Assembly: GCA_036924085.1 (NCBI GenBank)
Contig: JAVGWX010000007.1
Coordinates: 103,960,138 to 104,024,137, forward strand
Direction of reading: 5' to 3'
DNA from: Ariolimax columbianus
Taxonomy: Eukaryota; Mollusca; Gastropoda; Stylommatophora; Arionidae
DNA length: 64,000 nucleotides
Position 1 is the stretch's first letter. Each line of letters begins with the position of its first letter. Position numbers and translations under genes: made by a program. Below, piece by piece: positions 1 to 15,458 of this stretch. The notes beneath the pieces are model-generated. The model saw only the letters and a program-made list of their open reading frames with translations. It was not told the origin of the DNA and ran no database searches.

Positions 1-73
1 TTATTTGTGTTTAGAAACGTCAGACATAAAATGTAGCTCGTGTAACTAACATAGAAATGTGTCAGACACCCAC

Positions 74-221
74 CATTGGGGATGAGAGGGTTACCCCAGG
101 TAACTTGCAGTGAGCTCGGACTTGTTGGTGTCACAACAGGTGTCGGCACTCCACTTGGTGAGCTTTCTTCGGTGGTGGCATTTGCTGCTAACCCAAGTGT
201 ACATCCTCCAGCAGTACATGC
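74..221 (-). CDS. USH2A: Usherin exon (last in window): FN3 second half plus start of next FN3
   Basis: This exon encodes [40 protein letters not shown] and [10 protein letters not shown]. Acceptor TTGATGCAG in phase 0. The donor I chose is AATG|GTGGGT in phase 1, typical for this gene; a donor a few bases away is possible, so the 3' edge is less certain than the others. Confidence 0.5.
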
Positions 222-3200
222 CTGCATCAATACAGATTGGGTTAAAGTATACATACCAGTACAGACTGGGTTAGACTACACATACCAGTACAGACTGGGT
301 TAGATTACACACACCAGTACAGACTGGGTTAGACTATACATACCAGTACAGACTGGGTTAGACTACACATACCAGTACAGACTGGGTTAGACTACACATA
401 CCAGTACAGACTGGGTTAGATTATACACACCAGTACAGACTGGGTTAGACTATACATACCAGTACAGACTGGGTTAAACTATTGATACCAGTACAGACTG
501 GGTTAAACTATACATTTCAATGCTTGATGACTGTAAATATTGGACACATATCAATCAAGTTATTGTTGAAGAAACCTAAAAAGCACCCTTGCCCGCTGTG
601 TAGCATATTGGGAATATGGTATAAGTTCCATATTTTCTTGACCAACTGCAGGGTTGGTCAATATCATAACTTAACTTAACGTCTTTATACTGGCTTAGAA
701 TCCTCGGAAGGGTCTGTATACAACCAGTTTCTTGGAGGGTGGTAAACCGATTATGCAAGTCCATCTTAATAGACTAAAAAAATAGAGCTCAACCAGTTTC
801 TTGGAGGGTGGTAAACCGATTATGCAAATCCATCTTAATAGACTAAAAAAATAGAGCTAAGTAGACCAGCAGCCAGTTAGGCGCCATCTATATGCTGCTC
901 TTAATTACATATATCTTTACTTCCCAGACTTGCTCTGGAACCCAATTTTTCTGGTTAATTTCTATTGCGTTTCATGTTGTTTTTTTTCTCTGGTGTATAT
1001 GTGTTCTGGGCACTTAATTATACTGGATTTTGTGATCCGTGTTGGTTCTCTGTTTAAAAAGAGACAGTTGTAAAAGTTATGTATAACTGTACCAGTCCTG
1101 TACAACATTCACACCTGTCTGGCTGTCTTGTCTGTACCAGTCCTGTAAAGCTGTGACAACTGTCTGGCTGTCTTATCTGTACCAGTCCTGTACAACATTC
1201 ACACCTGTCTGGCTGTCTTATCTGTACCAGTCCTGTACAACATTCACACCTGTCTGGCTGTCTTATCTGTACCAGTCCTGTACAACATTCACACCTGTCT
1301 GGCTGTCTTGTCTGTACCAGTCCTGTAAAGCTGTGACAACTGTCTGGCTGTCTTATATGTACCAGTCCTGTACAACATTCACACCTGTCTGGCTGTCTTA
1401 TCTGTACCAGTCCTGTACAACATTCACACCTGTCTGGCTGTCTTATCTGTACCAGTCCTGTACAACATTCACACCTGTCTGGCTGTCTTGTCTGTACCAG
1501 TCCTGTAAAGCTGTGACAACTGTCTGGCTGTCTTATATGTACCAGTCCTGTACAACATTCACACCTGTCTGGCTGTCTTATCTGTACCAGTCCTGTACAA
1601 CATTCACACCTGTCTGGCTGTCTTGTCTGCACCAGTTCTGTAAAGCTGTGACAACTGTCTGGCTGTCTTATCTGTACCAGTTCTGTACAACATTCACACC
1701 TGTCTGGCTGTCTTGTCTGTACCAGTCCTGTAAAGCTGTGACAACTGTCTGGCTGTCTTATCTGTACCAGTCCTGTACAACATTCACACCTGTCTGGCTG
1801 TCTTGTCTGTACCAGTCCTGTACAACATTCACACCTGTCTGGCTGTCTTGCCTGTACCAGTCCTGTAAAGCTGTGACAACTGTCTGGCTGTCTTATCTGT
1901 ACCAGTCCTGTACACCATTCACACCTGTCTGGCTGTCTTGTCTGTACCAGTCCTGTAAAGCTGTGACAATTGTCTGGCTGTCTTGTCTGTACCAGTCCTG
2001 TACAACATTCACAACTGTCTGGCTGTCTTATCTGTACCAGTCCTGTACAACATTCACACCTGTCTGGCTGTCTTATCTGTACCAGTCCTGTACAACATTC
2101 ACACCTGTCTGGCTGTCTTGTCTGCACTATCCATGACAGTTTCTATACCACAATCTCTCCCTTTGTATTTGATAAAACCACTCACTGCTAGAGTTATGTA
2201 ATATGTGGTCCCTGGCTGGAGGTCTTCAATGGTGTAGTCTGGTCTCAGATCTGTAGTGTTGTAGATGGCCTGGCCCAGGTCTCCTAGCACGGTGGAAGCA
2301 TAGAGAAGGAATGACTGCAGTACACCATTTAAAATTGTTGGTATGTCCCAGGTGGCCTTGATGCGAGAGGTGTCTGAAACACAACAACCAACATTCTGCT
2401 CTCATTGGAAACTGACTCAACAAACTTTGTGATAAAACTGGCAATAGTGCTAGGACTTGTTCGGCAATTACCCATGTTTTCCAACCATGTGGACTGGCTC
2501 AATGTTTTCCAACCATGTGGACTGGCTCAATGTTTTCCAACCATGTGGACTGGCTCAATGTTTTCCAACCATGTGGACTGGCTCAATGTTTTCCAACCAT
2601 GTGGACTGGCTCAATGTTTTCCAACCATGTGGACTGGCTCAATGTTTTCCAACCATGTGGACTGGCTCAATGTTTTCCAACCATGTGGACTGGCTCAATG
2701 TTTTCCAACCATGTGGACTGGCTCAATGTTTTCCAACCATGTGGACTGGCTCAATGTTTTCCAACTATTTGGACTGGCTCAATGTTTTCCAACCATGTGG
2801 ACTGGCTCAATGTTTTCCAACCATATGGACTGGCTCAATGTTTTCCAACCATGTGGACTGGCTCAATGTTTTCCAACTATTTGGACTGGCTCAATGTTTT
2901 CCAACCATGTGGACTGGCTCAATGTTTTCCAACCATGTGGACTGGCTCAATGTTTTCCAACTATTTGGACTGGCTCAATGTTTTCCAACCATGTGGACTG
3001 GCTCAATGTTTTCCAACCATGTGGACTGGCTCAATGTTTTCCAACCATGTGGACTGGCTCAATGTTTTCCAACTATTTGGACTGGCTCAATGTTTTCCAA
3101 CCATGTGGACTGGCTCAATGTTTTCCAACCATATGGACTGGCTCAATGTTTTCCAAATATGTGGACTGGCTCAATGTTTTCCAACTATTTGGACTAGCTC

Positions 3201-6200
3201 AATGTTTTCCAACTATTTGGACTGGCTCAATGTTTTCCAACTATTTGGACTGGCTCAATGTTTTCCAACTATTTGGACTGGCTCAATGTTTTCCAACTAT
3301 TTGGACTGGCTCAATGTTTTCCAACTATTTGGACTGGCTCAATGTTTTCCAACTATTTGGACTGGCTCAATGTTTTCCAACTATTTGGACTGGCTCAATG
3401 TTTTCCAACTATTTGGACTGGCTCAATGTTTTCCAACTATTTGGACTGGCTCAATGTTTTCCAACTATTTGGACTGGCTCAATGTTTTCCAACTATTTGG
3501 ACTGGCTCAATGTTTTCCAACTATTTGGACTGGCTCAATGTTTTCCAACTATTTGGACTGGCTCAATGTTTTCCAACTATTTGGACTGGCTCAATGTTTT
3601 CCAACCATGTGGACTGGCTCAATGTTTTCCAACCATGTGGACTGGCTCAATGTTTTCCAACTATTTGGACTGGCTCAATGTTTTCCAACTATTTGGACTG
3701 GCTCAATGTTTTCCAACTATTTGGACTGGCTCAATGTTTTCCAACTATTTGGACTGGCTCAATGTTTTCCAACTATTTGGACTGGCTCAATGTTTTCCAA
3801 CTATTTGGACTGGCTCAATGTTTTCCAACTATTTGGACTGGCTCAATGTTTTCCAACTATTTGGACTGGCTCAATGTTTTCCAACTATTTGGACTGGCTC
3901 AATGTTTTCCAACTATTTGGACTGGCTCAATGTTTTCCAACTATTTGGACTGGCTCAATGTTTTCCAACTATTTGGACTGGCTCAATGTTTTCCAACTAT
4001 TTGGACTGACTCAACACTGTGAAACTATTCAATGTTTTCCAACCACGGTAAATTACTCAATGTTTTCCAATCATGTGAAATTACTCAATGTTTTCCAACC
4101 ATGTGGAATTACTCAATGTTTTCCAGCCATGTGCAGTGACTCAATATTTCCAACTAATGTGGACTGACTCAATGTTTTCCAAGTACTTCACTTATGAATT
4201 TTAAAAAATATATTGGTTTTTTGTCAATGCTGACTCATGTTGAGACTATTATGTCAAAGGGTGACCAAATAGTTTTGATGAAGTCAGCCAGGTACCATTG
4301 TCATGTCAAGCATAGTAACTACAATTGGTGAGAAATTATTGGAGAAAAGATGGGAGAAATGATAGGAGAAAAGATAGGAAAAATTATGGGAGAAATTATG
4401 GAATAAAAGATGATATAACAGACGGACGAAAAAGATGGGAAAAATAAGGTAGAAATGATGGGAGAAATGATAAGAGAAAAAATGGTATAATAGAAGGGAG
4501 AAAAAGATGGAAAAATGAAGATAGAAATGATGGGAGAAAAGAAATGAGATAATGATGGATGAAAAGAAAGGAGAAAAAGATGAGAGAAATAAGGTAGAAA
4601 TGATGGGAGAAATAATTGAAGAAAAGCTGTAGAAAATATAGGAGAAATGATGAGAGAAATTATGGTACAAAAGATGGGAGAAATGGAGGAAGAAAAGAGG
4701 GGAGAAATGATGGGAGACATTATGGGAGAAATGTTTGGAGAAAAAATGGAGAAATGATGGGAGAAACCAAGAGTTAGTTTACAGTTGCTGTTGACCATCA
4801 TTGGCTACTGTTAGATGGGACTCCATCATTGGCTACTGTTAGATGGGACTCCATCATTGGCTACTGTTAGATGGGACTCCATCATTGGCTACTGTTAGAT
4901 GGGACTCCATCATTGGCTACTGTTAGATGGGACCCCATCATTGGCTACTGTTAGATGGGACTCCATCATTGGCTACTGTTAGATGGGACTCCATCATTGG
5001 CTACTGTTAGATGGGACTCCATCATTGGCTACTGTTAGATGGGACTCCATCATTGGCTACTGTTAGATGGGACTCCATCATTGGCTACTGTTAGATGGGA
5101 CTCCATCATTGGCTACTGTTAGATGGGACTCCATCATTGGCTACTGTTAGATGGGACTCCATCATTGGCTACTGTTAGATGGGACTCCATCATTGGCTAC
5201 TGTTAGATGGGACTCCATCATTGGCTACTGTTAGATGGGACTCCATCATTGGCTACTGTTAGATGGGACTCTATCATTGGCTACTGTTAGATGGGACTCC
5301 ATCATTGGCTACTGTTAGATGGGACTCCATCATTGGCTACTGTTAGATGGGACTCCATCATTGGCTACTGTTAGATGGGACTCCATCATTGGCTACTGTT
5401 AGATGGGACTCCATCATTGGCTACTGTTAGATGGGACTCCATCATTGGCTACTGTTAGATGGGACTCCATCATTGGCTACTGTTAGATGGGACTCCATCA
5501 TTGGCTACTGTTAGATGGGACTCCATCATTGGCTACTGTTAGATGGGACTCCATCATTGGCTACTGTTAGATGGGACTCCATCATTGGCTACCGTTAGAT
5601 GGGACTCCATCATTGGCTACTGTTAGATGGGACTCCATCATTGGCTACTGTTAGATGGGACTCCATCATTGGCTACTGTTAGATGGGACTCCATCATTGG
5701 CTACTGTTAGATGGGACTTTATCATTGGCTACTGTTAGATGGGACTCCATCATTGGCTACTGTTAGATGGGACTCCATCATTGGCTACTGTTAGATGGGA
5801 CTCCATCATTGGCTACTGTTAGATGGGACTCCATCATTGGCTACTGTTAGATGGGACTCCATCATTGGCTACTGTTAGATGGGACTCCATCATTACCACA
5901 AATTAACTATCAATGTCATCCTCATCACTTGTTACTATCATCTCATCCAAACTCATGTTCCCAACAAGTTAGACACAAACTCATGTTCCCAACAAGTTAG
6001 ACACAAACTCATGTTCCCAACAAGTTAGACACAAACGCATGTTCCCAACAAGTTAGACACAAACTCATGTTCCCAACAAGTTAGACACAAACTCATGTTC
6101 CCAACAAGTTAGACACAAACTCATGTTCCCAACAAGTTAGACACAAACTCATGTTCCCAACAAGTTAGACACAAACTCATGTTCCCAACAAGTTAAACAC

Positions 6201-9200
6201 AAACTCATGTTCCCAACAAGTTAGACACAAACTCATGTTCCCAACAAGTTAGACACAAACTCATGTTCCCAACAAGTTAGATACAAACTCATGTTCCCAA
6301 CAAGTTAGATACAAACTCGTGTTCCAAACAAGTTAGACACAAACTCATGTTCCCAACAAGTTAGACACAAACTCATGTTCCCAACAAGTTAGACACAAAC
6401 TCATGTTCCCAACAAGTTAGACACAAACTCATGTTCCCAACAAGTTAGACACAAACTCATGTTCCCAACGAGTTAGACACAAACTCATGTTCCCAACAAG
6501 TTAGACACAAACTCATGTTCCCAACAAGTTAGACACAAACTCATGTTCCCAACAAGTTAGACACAAACTCATGTTCCCAACAAGTTAGACACAAACTCAT
6601 GTTCCCAACAAGTTAGATACAAACTCATGTTCCCAACAAGTTAGATACAAACTCGTGTTCCAAACAAGTTAGACACAAACTCATGTTCCCAACAAGTTAG
6701 ACACAAACTCATGTTCCCAACAAGTTAGACACAAACTCATGTTCCCAACAAGTTAGACACAAACTCATGTTCCCAACAAGTTAGACACAAACTCATGTTC
6801 CCAACGAGTTAGACACAAACTCATGTTCCCAACAAGTTAGACACAAACTCATGTTCCCAACAAGTTAGACACAAACTCATGTTCCCAACAAGTTAGACAC
6901 AAACTCATGTTCCCAACAAGTTAGACAAAAACTCATGTTCCCAACAAGTTAGACACAAACTCATGTTCCCAACAAGTTAAACACAAACTCATGTTCCCAA
7001 CAAGTTAGACACAAACTCATGTTCCCAACAAGTTAGACACAAACTCATGTTCCCAACAAGTTAGATACAAACTCATGTTCCCAACAAGTTAGATACAAAC
7101 TCGTGTTCCAAACAAGTTAGACACAAACTCATGTTCCCAACAAGTTAGACACAAACTCATGTTCCCAACAAGTTAGACACAAACTCATGTTCCCAACAAG
7201 TTAGACACAAACTCATGTTCCAAACAAGTTAGACACAAACTCATGTTCCCAACAAGTTAGACACAAACTCATGTTCCCAACAAGTTAGACACAAACTCAT
7301 GTTCCCAACAAGTTAGATACAAACTCATGTTCCAAACAAGTTAGACACAAACTCATGTTCCCAACAAGTTAGACACAAACTCATGTTCCCAACAAGTTAG
7401 ACACAAACTCATGTTCCCAACAAGTTACACACAAACTCATGTTCCCAACAAGTTAGACACAAACTCATGTTCCCAACAAGTTAGACACAAACTCATGTTC
7501 CCAACAAGTTAGACACAAACTCATGTTCCCAACAAGTTAGATACAAACTCATGTTCCCAACAAGTTAGACACAAACTAATGTTCCCAACAAGTTAGACAC
7601 AAACTCATGTTCCCAACAAGTTAGACACAAACTCATGTTCCCAACAAGTTAGATACAAACTCATGTTCCCAACAAGTTAGACACAAACTCATGTTCCCAA
7701 CAAGTTAGACACAAACTCATGTTCCCAACAAGTTAGACACAAACTCATGTTCCCAACAAGTTAGATACAAACTCATGTTCCCAACAAGTTAGACACAAAC
7801 TCATGTTCCCAACAAGTTAGACACAAACTCATGTTCCCAACAAGTTAGACACAAACTCATGTTCCCAACAAGTTAGACACAAACTCATGTTCCCAACAAG
7901 TTAGACACAAACTCATGTTCCCAACACGTTAGACACAAACTCATGTTCCCAACACGTTAGACACAAACTCATGTTCCCAACAAGTTAGACACAAACTCAT
8001 GTTCCCAACAAGTTAGACACAAACTCATGTTCCCCACAAGTTAGACACAAACTCATGTTCCCAACAAGTTAGACACAAACTCATGTTCCCAACACGTTAG
8101 ACACAAACTCATGTTCCCAACAAGTTAGATACAAACTCATGTTCCTAACAAGTTAGACACAAACTCATGTTCCCAACAAGTTAGACACAAACTCATATTC
8201 CCAACAAGTTAGATACAAACTCATGTTCCTAACAAGTTAGACACAAACTCATGTTCCCAACAAGTTAGATACAAACTCATGTTCCCAACAAGTTAGACAC
8301 AAACTCATGTTCCCAACAAGTTAGACACAAACTCATGTTCCCAACACGTTAGACACAAACTCATGTTCCCAACAAGTTAGATACAAACTCATGTTCCTAA
8401 CACGTTAGACACAAACTCATGTTCCCAATAAGTTAGACACAAACTCATGTTCCCAACAAGTTAGACACAAACTCATGTTCCCAACAAGTTAGACACAAAC
8501 TCATGTTCCCAACAAGTTAGACACAAACTCATGTTCCCAACAAGTTAGACACAAACTCATGTTCCCAACACGTTAGACACAAACTCATGTTCCCAACAAG
8601 TTAGATACAAACTCATGTTCCAAACAAGTTAGACACAAACTCATGTTCCCAACAAGTTAGACACAAACTCATGTTCCCAACAAGTTAGACACAAACTCAT
8701 GTTCCCAACAAGTTAGACACAAACTCATGTTCCCAACAAGTTAGACACAAACTCATGTTCCCAACAAGTTAGACACAAACTCATGTTCCCAACACGTTAG
8801 ACACAAACTCGTGTTCCCAACAAGTTAGACACAAACTCATGTTCCCAACAAGTTAGACACAAACTCATGTTCCCAACACGTTAGACACAAACTCATGTTC
8901 CCAACAAGTTAGACACAAACTCATGTTCCCAACAAGTTAGACACAAACTCATGTTCCCAACAAGTTAGACACAAACTCATGTTCCCAACAAGTTAGATAC
9001 AAACTCATGTTCCCAACAAGTTAGACACAAACTCATGTTCCCAACAAGTTAGATACAAACTCATGTTCCCAACAAGTTAGATACAAACTCATGTTCCCAA
9101 CAAGTTAGACACAAACTCATGTTCCCAACAAATTAGATACAAACTCATGTTCCCAACAAGTTAGACACAAACTCATGTTCCCAACAAGTTAGACACAAAC

Positions 9201-12200
9201 TCATGTTCCCAACAAGTTAGACACAAACTCATGTTCCCAACAAGTTAGACACAAACTCATGTTCCCAACAAGTTAGACACAAACTCATGTTCCCAACAAG
9301 TTAGACACAAACTCATGTTCCCAACAAGTTAGACACAAACTCATGTTCCCAACAAGTTAGACACAAACTCATGTTCCCAACAAGTTAGATACAAACTCAT
9401 GTTCCCAACACGTTAGACACAAACTCATGTTCCCAACAAGTTAGACACAAACTCATGTTCCCAACAAGTTAGACACAAACTCATGTTCCCAACAAGTTAG
9501 ACACAAACTCATGTTCCCAACAAGTTAGACACAAACTCATGTTCCCAACAAGTTAGACACAAACTCATGTTCCCAACAAGTTAGATACAAACTCATGTTC
9601 CCAACAAGTTAGACACAAACTAATGTTCCCAACAAGTTAGACACAAACTCATGTTCCCAACAAGTTAGACACAAACTCATGTTCCCAACAAGTTAGATAC
9701 AAACTCATGTTCCCAACACGTTAGACACACACTCATGTTCCCAACAAGTTAGATACAAACTCATGTTCCCAACAAGTTAGACACAAACTCATGTTCCCAA
9801 CAAGTTAGACACAAACTCATGTTCCCAACAAGTTAGACACAAACTCATGTTCCCAACAAGTTAGATACAAACTCATGTTCCCAACAAGTTAGACACAAAC
9901 TCATGTTCCCAACAAGTTAGACACAAACTCATGTTCCCAACAAGTTAGACACAAACTCATGTTCCCAACAAGTTAGACACAAACTCATGTTCCCAACAAG
10001 TTAGACACAAACTCATGTTCCCAACACGTTAGACACAAACTCATGTTCCCAACAAGTTAGACACAAACTCATGTTCCCAACAAGTTAGACACAAACTCAT
10101 GTTCCCAACAAGTTAGACACAAACTCATGTTCCCAACAACTTAGACACAAACTCATGTTCCCAACAAGTTAGACACAAACTCATGTTCCCAACAAGTTAG
10201 ACACAAACTCATGTTTCCAACAAGTTAGACACAAACTCATATTCCCAACAAGTTAGACACATACTCATGTTCCCAAAAAGTTAGACACAAACTCATGTTC
10301 CCAACAAGTCAGACACAAACTCATGTTCCCAAAAAGTTAGATACAAACTCATGTTCCCAACAAGTTAGACACAAACTCATGTTCCCAACAGGTTAGACAC
10401 AAACTCATGTTCCCAACAAGTTAGACACAAACTCATGTTCCCAACAAGTTAGACACAAACTCATGTTCCCAACAAGTTAGACACAAAGTCATGTTCCCAA
10501 CAAGTTAGACACAAACTCATGTTCCCAACAAGTTAGACACAAACTCATGTTCCCAACAAGTTAGACACAAACTCATGTTCCCAACAAGTTAGACACAAAC
10601 TCATGTTCCCAACAAGTTAGACACAAACTCATGTTCCCAACAAGTTAGACACAAACTCATGTTCCCAACAAGTTAGACACAAACTCATGTTCCCAACAAG
10701 TTAGACACAAACTCATGTTCCCAACAAGTTAGACACAAACTCATGTTCCCAACAACTTAGACACAAACTCATGTTCCCAACACGTTAGACACAAACTCAT
10801 GTTCCCAACAAGTTAGATACAAACTCATGTTCCTAACAAGTTAGACACAAACTCATGTTCCCAACAAGTTAGACACAAACTCATGTTCCCAACAAGTTAG
10901 ATACAAACTCATGTTCCTAACAAGTTAGACACAAACTCATGTTCCCAACAAGTTAGATACAAACTCATGTTCCCAACAAGTTAGACACAAACTCATGTTC
11001 CCAACAAGTTAGACACAAACTCATGTTCCCAACACGTTAGACACAAACTCATGTTCCCAACAAGTTAGATACAAACTCATGTTCCTAACAAGTTAGACAC
11101 AAACTCATGTTCCCAACAAGTTAGACACAAACTCATGTTCCCAACAAGTTAGATACAAACTCATGTTCCTAACAAGTTAGACACAAACTCATGTTCCCAA
11201 CAAGTTAGATACAAACTCATGTTCCCAACAAGTTAGACACAAACTCATGTTCCCAACAAGTTAGATACAAATTCATGTTCCTAACAAGTTAGACACAAAC
11301 TCATGTTCCCAACACGTTAGACACAAACTCATGTTCCTAACAAGTTAGACACAAACTCATGTTCCCAACAAGTTAGACACAAACTCATGTTCCAAATGAG
11401 TTAGACACAAACTCATGTTCCCAACGAGTTAGACACAGACTCAAATGTACTGTACCTAATACGACCAATGTCGGCTTGTCCACAAAAGTTGGTGCCATCT
11501 GAAAGGTACTAAGAGCAACAGTCGGGCCACTGGTGCAGCCAGCAGACGTGCAGGCAGATATGTAGAAGTTGTACGCTGTATAAACCTACAATAAGCAGAT
11601 ATGTAGAAGTTGTATGCTGTATAAACGTACAATAAGCAAAAATACAAAGATGACACACAGTGTAGATTATTCTTTTTTTGTTCACATCTTCTATTCTCAC
11701 ATACAAACATACATACACACACTCAAATACACACATAAACACATACATAAACACACGCACAAACACATACAAACACACACACACCATGTAGATTTTTCTT
11801 TTTTTTTTCTTCACATCTTCTATTCTCACATACAAACACACACACAAACACACACACAAACACACACAAACACACACGCACGATGTAGATTATTCTTATT
11901 TTCTTCACATCTACCACTTCCACATACAGACACACATACAGAAATACACATAGAAACACATACAGAAACACACACACAAACACACACACAAAATATAGAT
12001 TATTCTTATTTTGTTTGCATCTTCCATTGCCCCCATACAAATACACACACAAAAACACACACACAAACTGACACAAAAACACACACAAACACACACAAAA
12101 ACACACACAAACTGACACATAAACATGCACAAAAACACACACAAACTGACACAAAAACACACACACACTTACACACATAAACACACACACAAACTGACAC

Positions 12201-15200
12201 ATAAACACAAACACATACAAACACACAAAAACACGCACACACTTACACACATAAACACACACACAAACTGACACATAAACACATACAAACACACCAAAAC
12301 ACGCACACACTTACACACATAAACACACACACAAACTGACACATAAACACAAACACATACAAACACACAAAAACACGCACACACTTACACACATAAACAC
12401 ACACACAAACTGACACATAAACACAAACACATACAAACACACAAAAACACGCACACACTTACACACATAAACACACACACAAACTGACACATAAACACAA
12501 ACACATACAAACACACAAAAACACGCACACACTTACACACATAAACACACACACAAACTGACACATAAACACAAACACATACAAACACACAAAAACACGC
12601 ACACACTTACACACATAAACACACACACAAACTGACACATAAACACAAACACATACAAACACACAAAAACACGCACACACTTACACACATAAACACACAC
12701 ACAAACTGACACATAAACACAAACACATACAAACACACAAAAACACGCACACACTTACACACATAAACACACACACAAACTGACACATAAACACAAACAC
12801 ATACAAACACACAAAAACACGCACACACTTACACACATAAACACACACACAAACTGACACATAAACACAAACACATACAAACACACAAAAACACGCACAC
12901 ACTTACACACATAAACACACACACAAACTGACACATAAACACAAACACATACAAACACACAAAAACACGCACACACTTACACACATAAACACACACACAA
13001 ACTGACACATAAACACAAACACATACAAACACACAAAAACACGCACACACTTACACACATAAACACACACACAAACTGACACATAAACACAAACACATAC
13101 AAACACACAAAAACACGCACACACTTACACACATAAACACACACACAAACTGACACATAAACACAAACACATACAAACACACAAAAACACGCACACACTT
13201 ACACACATAAACACACACACAAACTGACACATAAACACAAACACATACAAACACACAAAAACACGCACACACTTACACACATAAACACACACACAAACTG
13301 ACACATAAACACAAACACATACAAACACACAAAAACACGCACACACTTACACACATAAACACACACACAAACTGACACATAAACACAAACACATACAAAC
13401 ACACAAAAACACGCACACACTTACACACATAAACACACACACAAACTGACACATAAACACAAACACATACAAACACACAAAAACACGCACACACTTACAC
13501 ACATAAACACACACACAAACTGACACATAAACACAAACACATACAAACACACAAAAACACGCACACACTTACACACATAAACACACACACAAACTGACAC
13601 ATAAACACAAACACATACAAACACACAAAAACACTTACACACTTACACACATAAACACACACACAAACTGACACATAAACACAAACACATACAAACACAC
13701 AAAAACACGCACACACTTACACACATAAACACACACACAAACTGACACATAAACACAAACACATACAAACACACAAAAACACGCACACACTTACACACAT
13801 AAACACACACACAAACTGACACATAAACACAAACACATACAAACACACAAAAACACGCACACACTTACACACATAAACACACACACAAACTGACACATAA
13901 ACACAAACACATACAAACACACAAAAACACGCACACACTTACACACATAAACACACACACAAACTGACACATAAACACAAACACATACAAACACACAAAA
14001 ACACGCACACACTTACACACATAAACACACACACAAACTGACACATAAACACAAACACATACAAACACACAAAAACACGCACACACTTACACACATAAAC
14101 ACACACACAAACTGACACATAAACACAAACACATACAAACACACAAAAACACGCACACACTTACACACATAAACACACACACAAACTGACACATAAACAC
14201 AAACACATACAAACACACAAAAACACGCACACACTTACACACATAAACACACACACAAACTGACACATAAACACAAACACATACAAACACACAAAAACAC
14301 GCACACACTTACACACATAAACACACACACAAACTGACACATAAACACAAACACATACAAACACACAAAAACACGCACACACTTACACACATAAACACAC
14401 ACACAAACTGACACATAAACACAAACACATACAAACACACAAAAACACGCACACACTTACACACATAAACACACACACAAACTGACACATAAACACAAAC
14501 ACATACAAACACACAAAAACACGCACACACTTACACACATAAACACACACACAAACTGACACATAAACACAAACACATACAAACACACAAAAACACGCAC
14601 ACACTTACACACATAAACACACACACAAACTGACACATAAACACAAACACATACAAACACACAAAAACACGCACACACTTACACACATAAACACACACAC
14701 AAACTGACACATAAACACAAACACATACAAACACACAAAAACACGCACACACTTACACACATAAACACACACACAAACTGACACATAAACACAAACACAT
14801 ACAAACACACAAAAACACGCACACACTTACACACATAAACACACACACAAACTGACACATAAACACAAACACATACAAACACACAAAAACACGCACACAC
14901 TTACACACATAAACACACACACAAACTGACACATAAACACAAACACATACAAACACACAAAAACACGCACACACTTACACACATAAACACACACACAAAC
15001 TGACACATAAACACAAACACATACAAACACACAAAAACACGCACACACTTACACACATAAACACACACACAAACTGACACATAAACACAAACACATACAA
15101 ACACACAAAAACACGCACACACTTACACACATAAACACACACACAAACTGACACATAAACACAAACACATACAAACACACAAAAACACGCACACACTTAC

Positions 15201-15420
15201 ACACATAAACACACACACAAACTGACACATAAACACAAACACATACAAACACACAAAAACACGCACACACTTACACACATAAACACACACACAAACTGAC
15301 ACATAAACACAAACACATACAAACATGTTGTAGATAATTCTGATTTTATTCACACATTTACAAAGGATGAACTTGTATTTGACTTTTAGAATAAGTCTAG
15401 ATCATCCAAAATAGTTAAAA

Positions 15421-15458
<38 letters not shown>

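Noticed and set aside
2105..2185. Extension of the usherin exon to a donor at 2105
   Set aside because: The frame is open, but the GCA|GTGAGT donor at 2186 is stronger and gives a proper FN3 join (ITLA to ACTAGGC). Transcripts could change this.
2405..4167. Open frames of over 500 codons with repeated W, F, C motifs
   Set aside because: They follow from a 28-bp unit repeating every 84 bp in all frames; no start context, splice sites or domain similarity.
4284..4801. Minus-strand hydrophobic frames of 128-160 codons resembling membrane proteins
   Set aside because: Translation of a purine-rich low-complexity tract.
5945..11440. CRISPR-like array of 28-bp repeats
   Set aside because: Repeats are directly adjacent with no spacers, and the context is an animal intron. 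It is a minisatellite.
12169..15353. Dozens of 73-codon cysteine-rich frames resembling a peptide or toxin family
   Set aside because: They come from reading a CA-rich 74-bp satellite on the minus strand; the copies are the satellite units themselves.
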